A DNA stretch of 64,000 nt, taken from positions 281,001-345,000 of the forward strand of contig BROG01000243.1 in the NCBI GenBank assembly GCA_030159075.1, read 5' to 3'. The DNA comes from Atrina japonica. Its lineage: Eukaryota; Mollusca; Bivalvia; Pterioida; Pinnidae. Both the position numbers and the translations under genes were made by a program. Positions within the stretch are counted from its first letter, which is position 1; every line of letters begins with the position of its first letter. The notes beneath the pieces were generated by a model, which was not told the DNA's origin, searched no databases, and was given only the letters and a program-made list of their open reading frames with translations. This document shows positions 54,594-64,000 of the stretch, piece by piece.

Positions 54594-55410
54594 GTACGTA
54601 TATGTAACGATTCTTTACTTCTTCATTTCATATAAAAGGAGTTAGTTACAAGAGAACTTACCAAACGTAAATACTTGGAGGTGGGACTTGAGAGATATAT
54701 TTTCTGATAGAAATGCCTTCAGAGGAAGCATTCCAAAGCAAACAGAAGAGGAAAATAACCCGTAAAAGGGAGATAACTCTGAATTTAACTCGCCCAAGAT
54801 TGTCGTTAGATCGTTTAATTATCTGAAATTGATTTTGTTGTTTGATTCATGTCCATCCTTAAATCGTCTGTACCACGTGTTTGAATTTTAACATGCTTGT
54901 GGACTCGATGTAGCTATGTCATTCGGCATGGCATATATGTTTAGACTTGTATGGATATCTTTACGATTAACATTTTGTATCCATGATTTACATCCAAGAA
55001 ACACTCGGTGAAGCGTCTGTTCTTTTGCAAACCACGTCGCTATAAAAAACTAAAAATCACTGATATTTTGGTCTGAAATTCAATGGCATGGTAGAAAAGC
55101 GCGTTTAAGAAATCTCGATATACACTGACCTTTGTCCATAACATTGGTTAAAATTTATGACAGTTCACCGATATCCTTCAACGTATCCGCAAAGGTGAAA
55201 AATTCTTGGTGGGACGAAAGCAACAACAAAACATAGAGATAAAGATTTACTATTCATATCTAAACAAAATAAATATTGTTTGCCAGCGATGGTTATGTTA
55301 TGTCGAACATCGCTTTCAGTGTGAAATTTCCGTCATTCTGCCAGTATTTGTTTTTATATGTGTATTATTGGGGATGTAAATATGAATCTACATGTGTGAT
55401 ATTTTAACAG
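54594..55410 (+). other. Intron, little recognised
   Basis: Weak retroelement-tail words near 54860-54920 (AAATCGTCTGTACCACGTG, GTGGACTCGATG) and a decayed SINE-type end near 55200 (TTCTTGGTGGGACGAAAGCA). Confidence 0.35.
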
Positions 55411-55524
55411 GTTGTGATACAAGCCCTTGTCATAATGGAGGATTGTGTTATGATGCTAACAATGAACGCAGTTTTATTTGTAAATGCCAGGGATCTTTCA
55501 GTGGAGACACTTGTGACGACATCG
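55411..55524 (+). CDS. EGF-like domain 7 exon
   Basis: 114 nt, phase 1-1, acceptor ATTTTAACAG, donor GTAGGT. Encodes CDTSPCHNGGLC, CKC and FSGDTC. Classic EGF with a CxNGGxC core, clearly different from the CVFGxC type of EGF1-6. No NCT sequon. Confidence 0.96.
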
Positions 55525-55590
55525 GTAGGTATCCGTAAAACATGTACAATGTTTAGATGCACGTAGTGATAATACTTATATATACATGAG

Positions 55591-55850
55591 GAGCCGGCCT
55601 GGCTCAGTCGGTAGCGCGCTCGACTCTTGATCGTGAGGTCATGAGTTCGAGTCTAGCCGGCGGCAGGTTGGTTTCCTGTCTTTCGGATGAGACGCCCCGT
55701 GTCACAGTAGGTGTCGGCAGGTTTAAGAACCCTCACTTCTCAATAATAAGTGCTGAGCATAGGCCAAAAGTTTTAAGCCATTCACCGGCATTTGAGTCGT
55801 CTCCATATGAGTTAAAAATTCTTAAGTGGGACGTTAAACAAAAAATAAAA
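55591..55850 (+). mobile_element. SINE-A copy
   Basis: GAGCCGGCCTGGCTCAGTCG head, shortened core (GAGACGCCCCGTGTCACAG) and a tail that runs into (AT)n. Confidence 0.92.
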
Positions 55851-55851
55851 A

Positions 55852-55854
<3 letters not shown>

Positions 55855-55927
<73 letters not shown>
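55855..55927 (+). repeat. (AT)n microsatellite between two SINEs
   Basis: Pure AT run from the SINE-A tail to the SINE-B start. Confidence 0.97.
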
Positions 55928-55930
<3 letters not shown>

Positions 55931-56147
55931 GGGCTTTCGTGGCCAATGTGCTCTTTAAACCATGAAGACTCTCAAGTTTAGTTAGCGCGCTGATTTTGTC
56001 AAAAAGTTTACCAGTTTAATTAAGGAAGGCCGGTTATATGTTTCTGTGTACACTGTAACTGGAACTTTATCCTCCAACACTAAAAACTGACCGCCATCAT
56101 TGTCGAGTGTATCGATTAAAAAAAACATTCAAATTCATATTCAAAAT
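55928..56147 (+). mobile_element. SINE-B copy
   Basis: GGGCTTTCGTGGCCAATGTG head lacking part of the tRNA region, then AAGTTTACCAGTTTAATTAA, GGAAGGCCGGTTATATG, ACTAAAAACTGACCGCCATC. Confidence 0.75.
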
Positions 56148-56241
56148 AGGTATTTAAAACACGTTTCAAATTAATTTTTCATAGCTCGTTGCCGGAAGTT
56201 GGCATGCATCTGGCAAGTATGAAACTTGTGCATGTTTAAAT

Positions 56242-56346
<105 letters not shown>

Positions 56347-56547
56347 GTTCTGCGAGTGAGTTCGTTTGTGTGTATAACAGTTTAATTTTTAAGCAGTATG
56401 TGAATAGTAAAGTAGAAGATATTTTATTTCGGTAAATGAAATGCATAAAATTTAAGGCTTTTTACAAGTATAAGCTAAAGTTATCACACACGTGTATAAA
56501 TCCATAAAGGTAGCAACGTCTGAGAAAGTATTTATGTTTAATTTCAG

Positions 56548-56636
56548 TCGGGGAAGTGATGTGCTCTTTTACCGAAAATGAGTACTGTTTCCTGTCACAA
56601 TCAAACAATGACGATCACGATTGGAGTTTTGGAACC
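56548..56636 (+). CDS. MAM domain 8, exon a
   Basis: 89 nt, phase 1-0, acceptor TTAATTTCAG, donor GTAAGT. Encodes VGEVMCSFTENEYCFLSQS and DDHDWSFGT. Both N-terminal cysteines are kept. Confidence 0.95.
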
Positions 56637-56687
56637 GTAAGTTGTAATTTCTAAACTTTAAGATAAATCTAGAATTATAAACAAATT

Positions 56688-57078
<391 letters not shown>

Positions 57079-57097
57079 ACACAAGCATACGAAGTAA

Positions 57098-57613
<516 letters not shown>

Positions 57614-57734
57614 GCAACACCTAGCGAAAACACCGGACCGGAAGTGCCGTATGATGGACTATTCGCATATATCGAGGCCTCAGCTACACAAAGAGGCGAT
57701 ACTTTTGTACTTACAACAGAAGGAGTCAATATAG
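57614..57734 (+). CDS. MAM domain 8, exon b
   Basis: 121 nt, phase 0-1, acceptor TATATTTAAG, donor GTAATA. Encodes ATPSENTGPEVPYDGLFAY and IEASATQRGDTFVLTTEG. The shortest exon b. Confidence 0.92.
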
Positions 57735-58915
<1,181 letters not shown>

Positions 58916-58964
58916 AGTAATCAAAGACACTCTGCGTTCGAGGTCAAAAGATAGAAATATAAAA

Positions 58965-59220
58965 AAAAACTCAGATACCAAAGTATAAATGTTCCGGATG
59001 TCCAAGATACATATACAAATCTGGTGAATATTGGACTAACACGGACCTCTGGAACTTCAGAGGTATGATCAGGTGCCATAGAGGAATAAGTATCCATAGT
59101 TGACCGGTCACACCCGCCGTGAGTCCACAGTCAAATTCAAATGAAATAAGTGAGAAACAAATCCTCATTACAATTAGTAAAGACGACTCAACAACTGCTA
59201 TCAAACAGGTAACTCAACTT
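58965..59220 (-). mobile_element. Penelope-like tail, subfamily 1, - strand
   Basis: CTCAGATACCAAAGTATAAA, GGACCTCTGGAACTTCAGAG, TTGACCGGTCACACCCGCCG, GAGTCCACAGTCAAATTC: reverse of the tail after the RT copy, with more of its 5' side than the other solo tails. Confidence 0.75.
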
Positions 59221-59415
59221 TTCATGAAGTAAAATTGAAGAAGTACCAATCAATAATAAAAAAAAACTCAAGTCCATTATAACACGACGAATTAGATGTG
59301 CATATGGTCTCAACATGAAGAACAATTACGAATCCCAAACAGGATAAGACCAGGTGTCCGGAAGGAGTCAGCGTCTTCTGCTGGCATGCCACACCCGTGT
59401 GTTCCATGGAAACCT
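59221..59415 (-). mobile_element. Penelope-like tail, subfamily 2, - strand
   Basis: GTCTCAACATGAAGAACAAT, TACGAATCCCAAACAGGAT, GGTGTCCGGAAGGAGTCAGC, CATGCCACACCCGTG: reverse of the subfamily 2 tail seen at 25180. Confidence 0.65.
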
Positions 59416-59708
59416 TTCTAGTTCGATGAACGGGTCAAATATGGTAAAAAGGTCAAGTTTGGTGATAAGTGATACCGAGTTATCGCAAACAAGACCATTA
59501 TACCGACCGTATTGCAGAACGTTGTCATCAAACACGATTTTCGATATCCTGTGTCATTAACGCAGTAGGTATGCTATGTTGTCTCTGTATATGCAATGTC
59601 CATATGTTGAAAAATCCCTGGCTTGTCGGATCATTTGTGAGATATGAAGACAATATGACATTAGTGAGCAGGTATAAAATATAAATTGTATTCATGTCTT
59701 CATTACAG

Positions 59709-59887
59709 CTTCTCAGGATTGGTGCCTGAATTTCCGCTATAACATGTATGGTAGGTGGGTAGGAGATCTTATTGTGAAAACTGGATCACAAGGTGATACA
59801 TCAGAAGTGTGGAAAAGAACGCAAAACCAAGGACCAAGTTGGAATCTTGCCGAAATTGATATACCATCTAACATTACTGATTTAGTG
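59709..59887 (+). CDS. MAM domain 8, exon c
   Basis: 179 nt, phase 1-0, acceptor TTCATTACAG, donor GTAAAA. Encodes SQDWCLNFRYNMYG, GDLIVKTGSQGD, RTQNQGPSWNLAEIDIPS. Confidence 0.95.
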
Positions 59888-59952
59888 GTAAAAAAAATTT
59901 TATTTTTATTTATTGTGTCATATTGCTTTACCCAGTATTACAAATTTAGAGG

Positions 59953-60103
59953 TGGGAAAGTTTGCCAGTTTTCTTGCGGAAGGTCGGTGGTCTTTACCCG
60001 GGTAACCGGGGTTTCTCCTCCACCAATAAAAACTGGACGCCATCATATGACTAAAAGATTGTTGAGTATGACGTAAAACAAAAAATCAAATCAAAAATCA
60101 AAA
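59953..60103 (+). mobile_element. SINE-B copy, 5'-truncated, with 13-bp target duplication
   Basis: GTTTGCCAGTTTTCTTGCGG to the tail AAAACAAAAAATCAAATCAA. ACAAATTTAGAGG is repeated at 59940-59952 and 60104-60116. Confidence 0.9.
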
Positions 60104-60119
60104 ACAAATTTAGAGGAAA

Positions 60120-61170
60120 CTGTTGTAATTGCTATGGTTACCTAATTTTTAGGTTCTGATGAAAAGCTATAAACTTTCGTTTCTATCTTGAATGCTTTAT
60201 CATTTGAGCTCGATTTTAAAGTAGAGGATATTATTCCAAAACAGAAAGAGTATCATAAAAGGCCAAATAATAAAACTAAATGCACTGCCAAATCAATCTA
60301 AGAGTACTCATTGTAAAATTGCCTATCCTCTATTTGGGAGTTCATAATTTAAACAACAGTTCTAACCATCCGAAATGTTACTTCAGTAGAAGATGAACTG
60401 TTGGTACCGAAATACCCTCGGTAAATCAAACGGTCCTCCAGCAGTGACGGCGACCTGGTGAATGTATATATTATAAACATAATACTTTAGCTTTAGATTA
60501 AGTTATAGTTTTGTGACAAAAAAAAAAGTGTCAAAACAAACGTCTAAAAGGATAGTTTCTGTCGATACAACTTTATCAGTTCAGCTCGAATTTAAAGTGG
60601 AATGTATTATTTGAAAAGAAAATAGGGTATTATACAAGGCAGCTAACTGTCATAATTGAAGACAAATCTTAAATTTTTTTAATCTTGTATAACATAAAGT
60701 GGAGGTAATACCTCCGCAGAGGCCCTCTGTATATTCCCAACCAGCGGTGCTAGGGGCCCTCTGAATGGGAAAAGTAGATATAAATAGGGTACATAAACGT
60801 ATATATTGATGTTCCGTTTTAGGTTCCTTTTAGTGCAAATTTAAGTTTCTCGAGGCATTTCCTGTTACAGATCTTTTAGTTTTAGTTCAGTTTAGAGAAA
60901 ATTCAAACTTTCAATAACAACCGCACTATTAAATGAAACACGTATTGAGTATTATAATTTTGGTATTATGTTTATAATATTTAATATGAAATGTCGAAAC
61001 AAATGAAAAACACGGATGTTCTTTTTCAATAAGACTTCATCAGTTGAGTTCGAATATAAAGTAGAATTTATGTTGGTGTAAATTTACCAGCTACTGTGAT
61101 AGTAAAAACCTCCGCATCGTCAAATAGTCCACCAAAAGCAGCAAGGGTCCAATGGTTGTAAATATAAAAG
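60120..61170 (-). mobile_element. Hammerhead-repeat cluster, three degenerate cores, - strand
   Basis: Cores near 60165-60210, 60547-60586 and 61008-61050 on the - strand. Each keeps parts of GAGCTCAA, (C)TGAT(G/A)AAG and AGAAAC, separated by the family's internal segments (GTCCACCAAAAGCAGCAAGG, TACCGAAATACC, CCAAATCAATCTAAGAGTAC). Probably an old tandem array. Confidence 0.65.
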
Positions 61171-61263
61171 ATATGTCAGTTTTAAGGTCAGGAAAAAAAG
61201 ACACGGAACAATGATAAATTGTATATAGTTATAAATGTTTTATTACTACATAATATATTATAC

Positions 61264-61266
<3 letters not shown>

Positions 61267-61349
<83 letters not shown>
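61267..61349 (+). repeat. (TA)n microsatellite
   Basis: Pure TA run 60 bases before the MAM8 exon d acceptor. Confidence 0.97.
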
Positions 61350-61351
<2 letters not shown>

Positions 61352-61409
61352 CCTTTGTGTATGTGAAATGTTGTGCCGCTTAGAATAAACATTTGTAATA
61401 TCTTTACAG

Positions 61410-61488
61410 ATTGAAATAGAAGTTGTAAGAGGGTTTGGCCACCGAGGAGATATAGCTATTGACAATGTTAGACTGGCACCCGGTACAT
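61410..61488 (+). CDS. MAM domain 8, exon d
   Basis: 79 nt, phase 0-1, acceptor CTTTACAG, donor GTAAGT. Encodes IEIEVVRGFGHRGDIAIDN and LAPGT. The last MAM cysteine codon TGC is split, with T here and GC in the next exon. Confidence 0.93.
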
Positions 61489-61864
61489 GTAAGTAGAATA
61501 TGTCATTAAAGTATGTAGATATTGGTGTATTACCTATTGTCGGACTCCGTACACATGAACGAACATGATTTTTTTTTCCAAATTTTGTTAATACATCGTC
61601 TCCGTCGCTTCCGTTTAATTTTCAACTTTTTCGCACGTATATGAGAGATATTTTCAAGCTAAATAACTGATGTACGCCTATTCATGCCATACAGGAGACT
61701 GTGGTGATTAATGGCGAAATTAATTCAGAGTGAATATGATTTCTGTCGTACAAGAGCGAACTTAATCAGGAGCGAAAATTTCGAAGTTTACAGTTTATGA
61801 ACATTAATAGACATTGTATTTATAACTTAACAGTTTATTCTTATGGATATAATTTTATTTTCAG
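61489..61864 (+). other. Last intron, nothing recognised
   Basis: No repeat family was recognised. Confidence 0.5.
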
Positions 61865-61872
61865 GCACGTAA
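61865..61872 (+). CDS. Terminal 8-nt coding end with stop
   Basis: Acceptor ATTTTCAG, then GC ACG TAA. Joined to the preceding T it completes Cys-Thr-stop. The cysteine falls exactly where the fourth MAM cysteine is expected, which supports the splice. Confidence 0.85.
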
Positions 61873-62030
61873 TTATCAAGGACCTCATGACGAGCGATGG
61901 AAAAATGAGAAGAATTACTTTTTTATATTTTATTTATTAAAATGATTTTTGTACAATACTGTTTGCCTATTTTTTTACAATGTGAGAATAATAGATCATT
62001 GTCAGTTAATAAAGGGATAGCGTTTAAAGC
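61873..62030 (+). other. 3' untranslated region
   Basis: Runs from the stop to about 17 bases beyond the AATAAA at 62008-62013. An ATTAAA at 61936-61941 could serve as an earlier site. Confidence 0.7.
62008..62013 (+). terminator. Poly(A) signal AATAAA
   Basis: Canonical AATAAA 136 bases after the stop codon. A weaker ATTAAA lies at 61936-61941. Confidence 0.7.
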
Positions 62031-62047
62031 TGTGTTTAATGCTGTGT

Positions 62048-62355
62048 TTAAAGCTGTGTTTATAAAAAAATAATTTCGATTTTTCTATTTTTACTATCGT
62101 ACTTGATGTAAAATATGAGCTAAACACAAACATAAAATATAATATCCCTATATATTGTGTGAAAGGAAAGTCAGGTCCAGTGTGGTATGCATATACAAAT
62201 AGTAAGGTTGAATTGATCAATTTTAAGTGAAAGTACCAAAGCTGGTTTTCTCAAGCAGTTTTCACAAAATATATAGGAATTTAAGAATTTTTATTCCCGT
62301 GTATATCTCTTTTTTGTTTTTGTATATCAGCCTAAGTAGTGAAAAAGGAGAAAAA

Positions 62356-62433
<78 letters not shown>

Positions 62434-62448
62434 CTAATGCCACTTTAA
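62048..62448 (+). mobile_element. MITE-1 copy carrying a (TA)n expansion
   Basis: TTTCGATTTTTCTATTTTTA, AGTCAGGTCCAGTGTGGTAT, TTTCACAAAATATATAGGAA, then (TA)n at 62360-62430, then CAGCTAATGCCACTTTAA. It lies directly after the gene's 3' end. Confidence 0.88.
62360..62430 (+). repeat. (TA)n microsatellite
   Basis: Pure TA run within the 3' part of MITE-1. Confidence 0.97.
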
Positions 62449-63194
62449 CGTTATGTATATTGTGATCACAAATTTAACGTTATGTACAATTGTGACGTAA
62501 TTATTGGACACATTTAACAATTTATTTTAAAAATTACAAATCAAACTGTATGTGTAATGATGACGTAACGTTACATACAAAGATGAGGTGATTATAGGTC
62601 AACTTTAAACGATATGCTTTTAAAATAATTCCCTCCGACTCCGTGCCACTGCAAAACCTTTTCTTAATCCTAAGGGGGGATTATAAGTCATGAAAACTAT
62701 TGAGAAGATTGAAAACAAATCATATATATTACAACGTATGACGTTGTATAACGTCTAAAAATTATCAAAAAGGAATATACGTCATATATGAACGTAAACA
62801 TGAAATTATTTGGTTTTCTTTTTTGTATATCTCTCCTAGATGGTGCTCTCCGTGGCCGAGTATGTAGTGTGCCTGGCATATTGGATCATCTTCAAGATAT
62901 AAACACCATATACAGGTGATTCAACATGGCTGGTAGCTAAGACAACGCGTATATTTGACAACGATATTACATTTGATGTACTTATATTTTTCAAATTAAT
63001 TGCATTCTCCAACTATAGATAAAATAAAAGATTATGCTAACCGGGAATCACAAAAAGGGAAGATTTTTGTATAATGAAATGCATAGGATAATCATTCTAC
63101 ACAAAGATATCGCAACCTTCCAATCCAAAATTAACATATACATCCTATCAAATATGTAGAACAAAAAAACAGAACAGGATAGCCATGTTTACAT
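62449..63194 (+). other. Convergent intergenic region
   Basis: No gene was recognised. A piece near 62835-62880 (CTCTCCGTGGCCGAGTATGT) resembles the SINE-B head but lacks a B box. The 3' UTR of the - strand gene must lie here. No clear AATAAA on the - strand was found close to its stop. Confidence 0.5.
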
Positions 63195-64000
63195 TTAGTG
63201 CAAACTGTGTATTTTGATATAAGCTTCCATTACCGCTATAATTTCCGGTGCTAGTTTTGGTTTTTGAGTCGTACCGAATTGTTCTGTGTCATTTGAACGT
63301 TCAACTACTGGAACAGACTCGATTGCTGCAGCAGGTACTAGAACTTCCGGTGAATCAATCTCAGCTCGTGGTTGAAGAACTTCTTCTTGTGGTTTCGGTG
63401 TACAAGACTTCACTTCCTCTGGTTTGTCTTCTTCTCCGTTTGTCTCGGTTTCCTTTTCCATTGCCATCGCACCAGCAACCACCAAAGTCTCTTCATGGAC
63501 ACTTGATGGCGTTGGTGACGACTGAACTTCATCGGCAGGTAAAGATATTGACGGCGACGGAGTCGGTGTCGGTGTCGGCGTTTTATTTTCTGTATTATTA
63601 TTCACATCTTCGTCTTGCGCATCAGATATAATCACTGCGGTTGCCACGTCCGTTGGTGTAATTGAACCAACACGATCTGGTTCGCCATGGGATGTTACTG
63701 TCGTCATTTTTGTTGTACGACCCTCTTGTTCCTCATCCTCATCTTCATCATCTTCTTGTTCCGCTTCCTCGTCATCCGTATCCTCTGTCATAGTATCATC
63801 TCGTTCGTTTTCATAATCCAAGTTAGTATCCTGACTTCTGTTTCGAAACGGCAAATAGTTTTTGGCAGTTAATGCATACTCCACGGACCCAAAATATTCC
63901 GATTCTCGTCCATTCACAAATGTATTTGGGATATATTTATATTCCATATACGCCGTTTCGTATTTATTTGGTCTGTATTCCTTTACTTTGTAATCCGGCA
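63195..64000 (-). CDS. Acidic, Pro/Thr-rich protein of unknown function, C-terminal part
   Basis: Open on the - strand from the window edge to a TAA at 63197-63195: 267 codons, 5' end missing. The first part is Tyr/Asn-rich (EYRPNKYETAYMEYKYIPN, then SVEYALTAKNYLPFRNRS). Next come an acidic stretch DDEEAEQEDDEDEDEEQE, a (TP)n-type piece TPTPTPTPSPS, several EE-rich segments and a hydrophobic-helical end PEIIAVMEAYIKIHSLH. Most of the protein looks disordered. No family recognised. It is convergent with the MAM/EGF gene. It may be a single terminal exon. The first Met in the window is at 63947, but the frame is open upstream of it. Confidence 0.7.
   Translation of the reverse strand, partial: PDYKVKEYRPNKYETAYMEYKYIPNTFVNGRESEYFGSVEYALTAKNYLPFRNRSQDTNLDYENERDDTMTEDTDDEEAEQEDDEDEDEEQEGRTTKMTTVTSHGEPDRVGSITPTDVATAVIISDAQDEDVNNNTENKTPTPTPTPSPSISLPADEVQSSPTPSSVHEETLVVAGAMAMEKETETNGEEDKPEEVKSCTPKPQEEVLQPRAEIDSPEVLVPAAAIESVPVVERSNDTEQFGTTQKPKLAPEIIAVMEAYIKIHSLH

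Overview
This is an AT-rich, intron-rich animal nuclear window. The content points to a lophotrochozoan, most likely a bivalve mollusc. The reasons are a multi-exon MAM/EGF/mucin-type extracellular protein gene, tRNA-headed SINEs, many short TTAA- and TA-flanked MITEs, Penelope-like reverse transcriptase remnants and very long dinucleotide microsatellites. The species call is inference.

Almost the whole window (about 2168 to 62030, + strand) is the 3' part of one large gene. I could place 50 coding exons, about 2,200 codons, with splice sites and phases that join without a stop. The protein is a chain of modules: Thr/Pro-rich mucin-type linker, six-cysteine EGF-like domain, then a MAM domain split over four exons. 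Six near-identical modules come first (MAM1 to MAM6, with EGF1 to EGF6). They are followed by a long Thr linker, MAM7, EGF7, MAM8 and an 8-nt terminal coding exon that completes the last cysteine codon and gives the stop. A poly(A) signal follows at 62008-62013. No membrane segment lies at the C-terminus, so a secreted adhesive or matrix-type protein is likely. The 5' end, including the signal peptide, lies upstream of the window. MAM1-6 have all lost the first MAM disulfide, while MAM7 and MAM8 keep it.

The introns hold a dense layered set of mobile elements. They include a tRNA-Lys-headed SINE (SINE-A, 11 copies or more), other SINEs (B, C, D), TTAA-flanked MITEs, TA-flanked MITEs, degraded Penelope-like retroelements (best copy 52421-53250), a 44-bp satellite (44940-46016), an 11-bp minisatellite and a 1.7-kb foldback element (35797-37492) with a 6-bp target duplication and 24 octamer motifs.

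The most striking non-coding signal is a dispersed repeat of about 300 bp whose core folds as a type I hammerhead ribozyme. About sixteen copies are visible on both strands. Two keep every catalytic core base, stem I and stem III (24819-24862 + and 43089-43134 -), and one locus is a tandem dimer (32960-33420), the arrangement expected of retrozymes or Penelope pseudo-LTRs.

At the right edge a second gene, on the - strand and convergent with the first, contributes the C-terminal part of an acidic, Pro/Thr-rich protein of unknown function (63195-64000).
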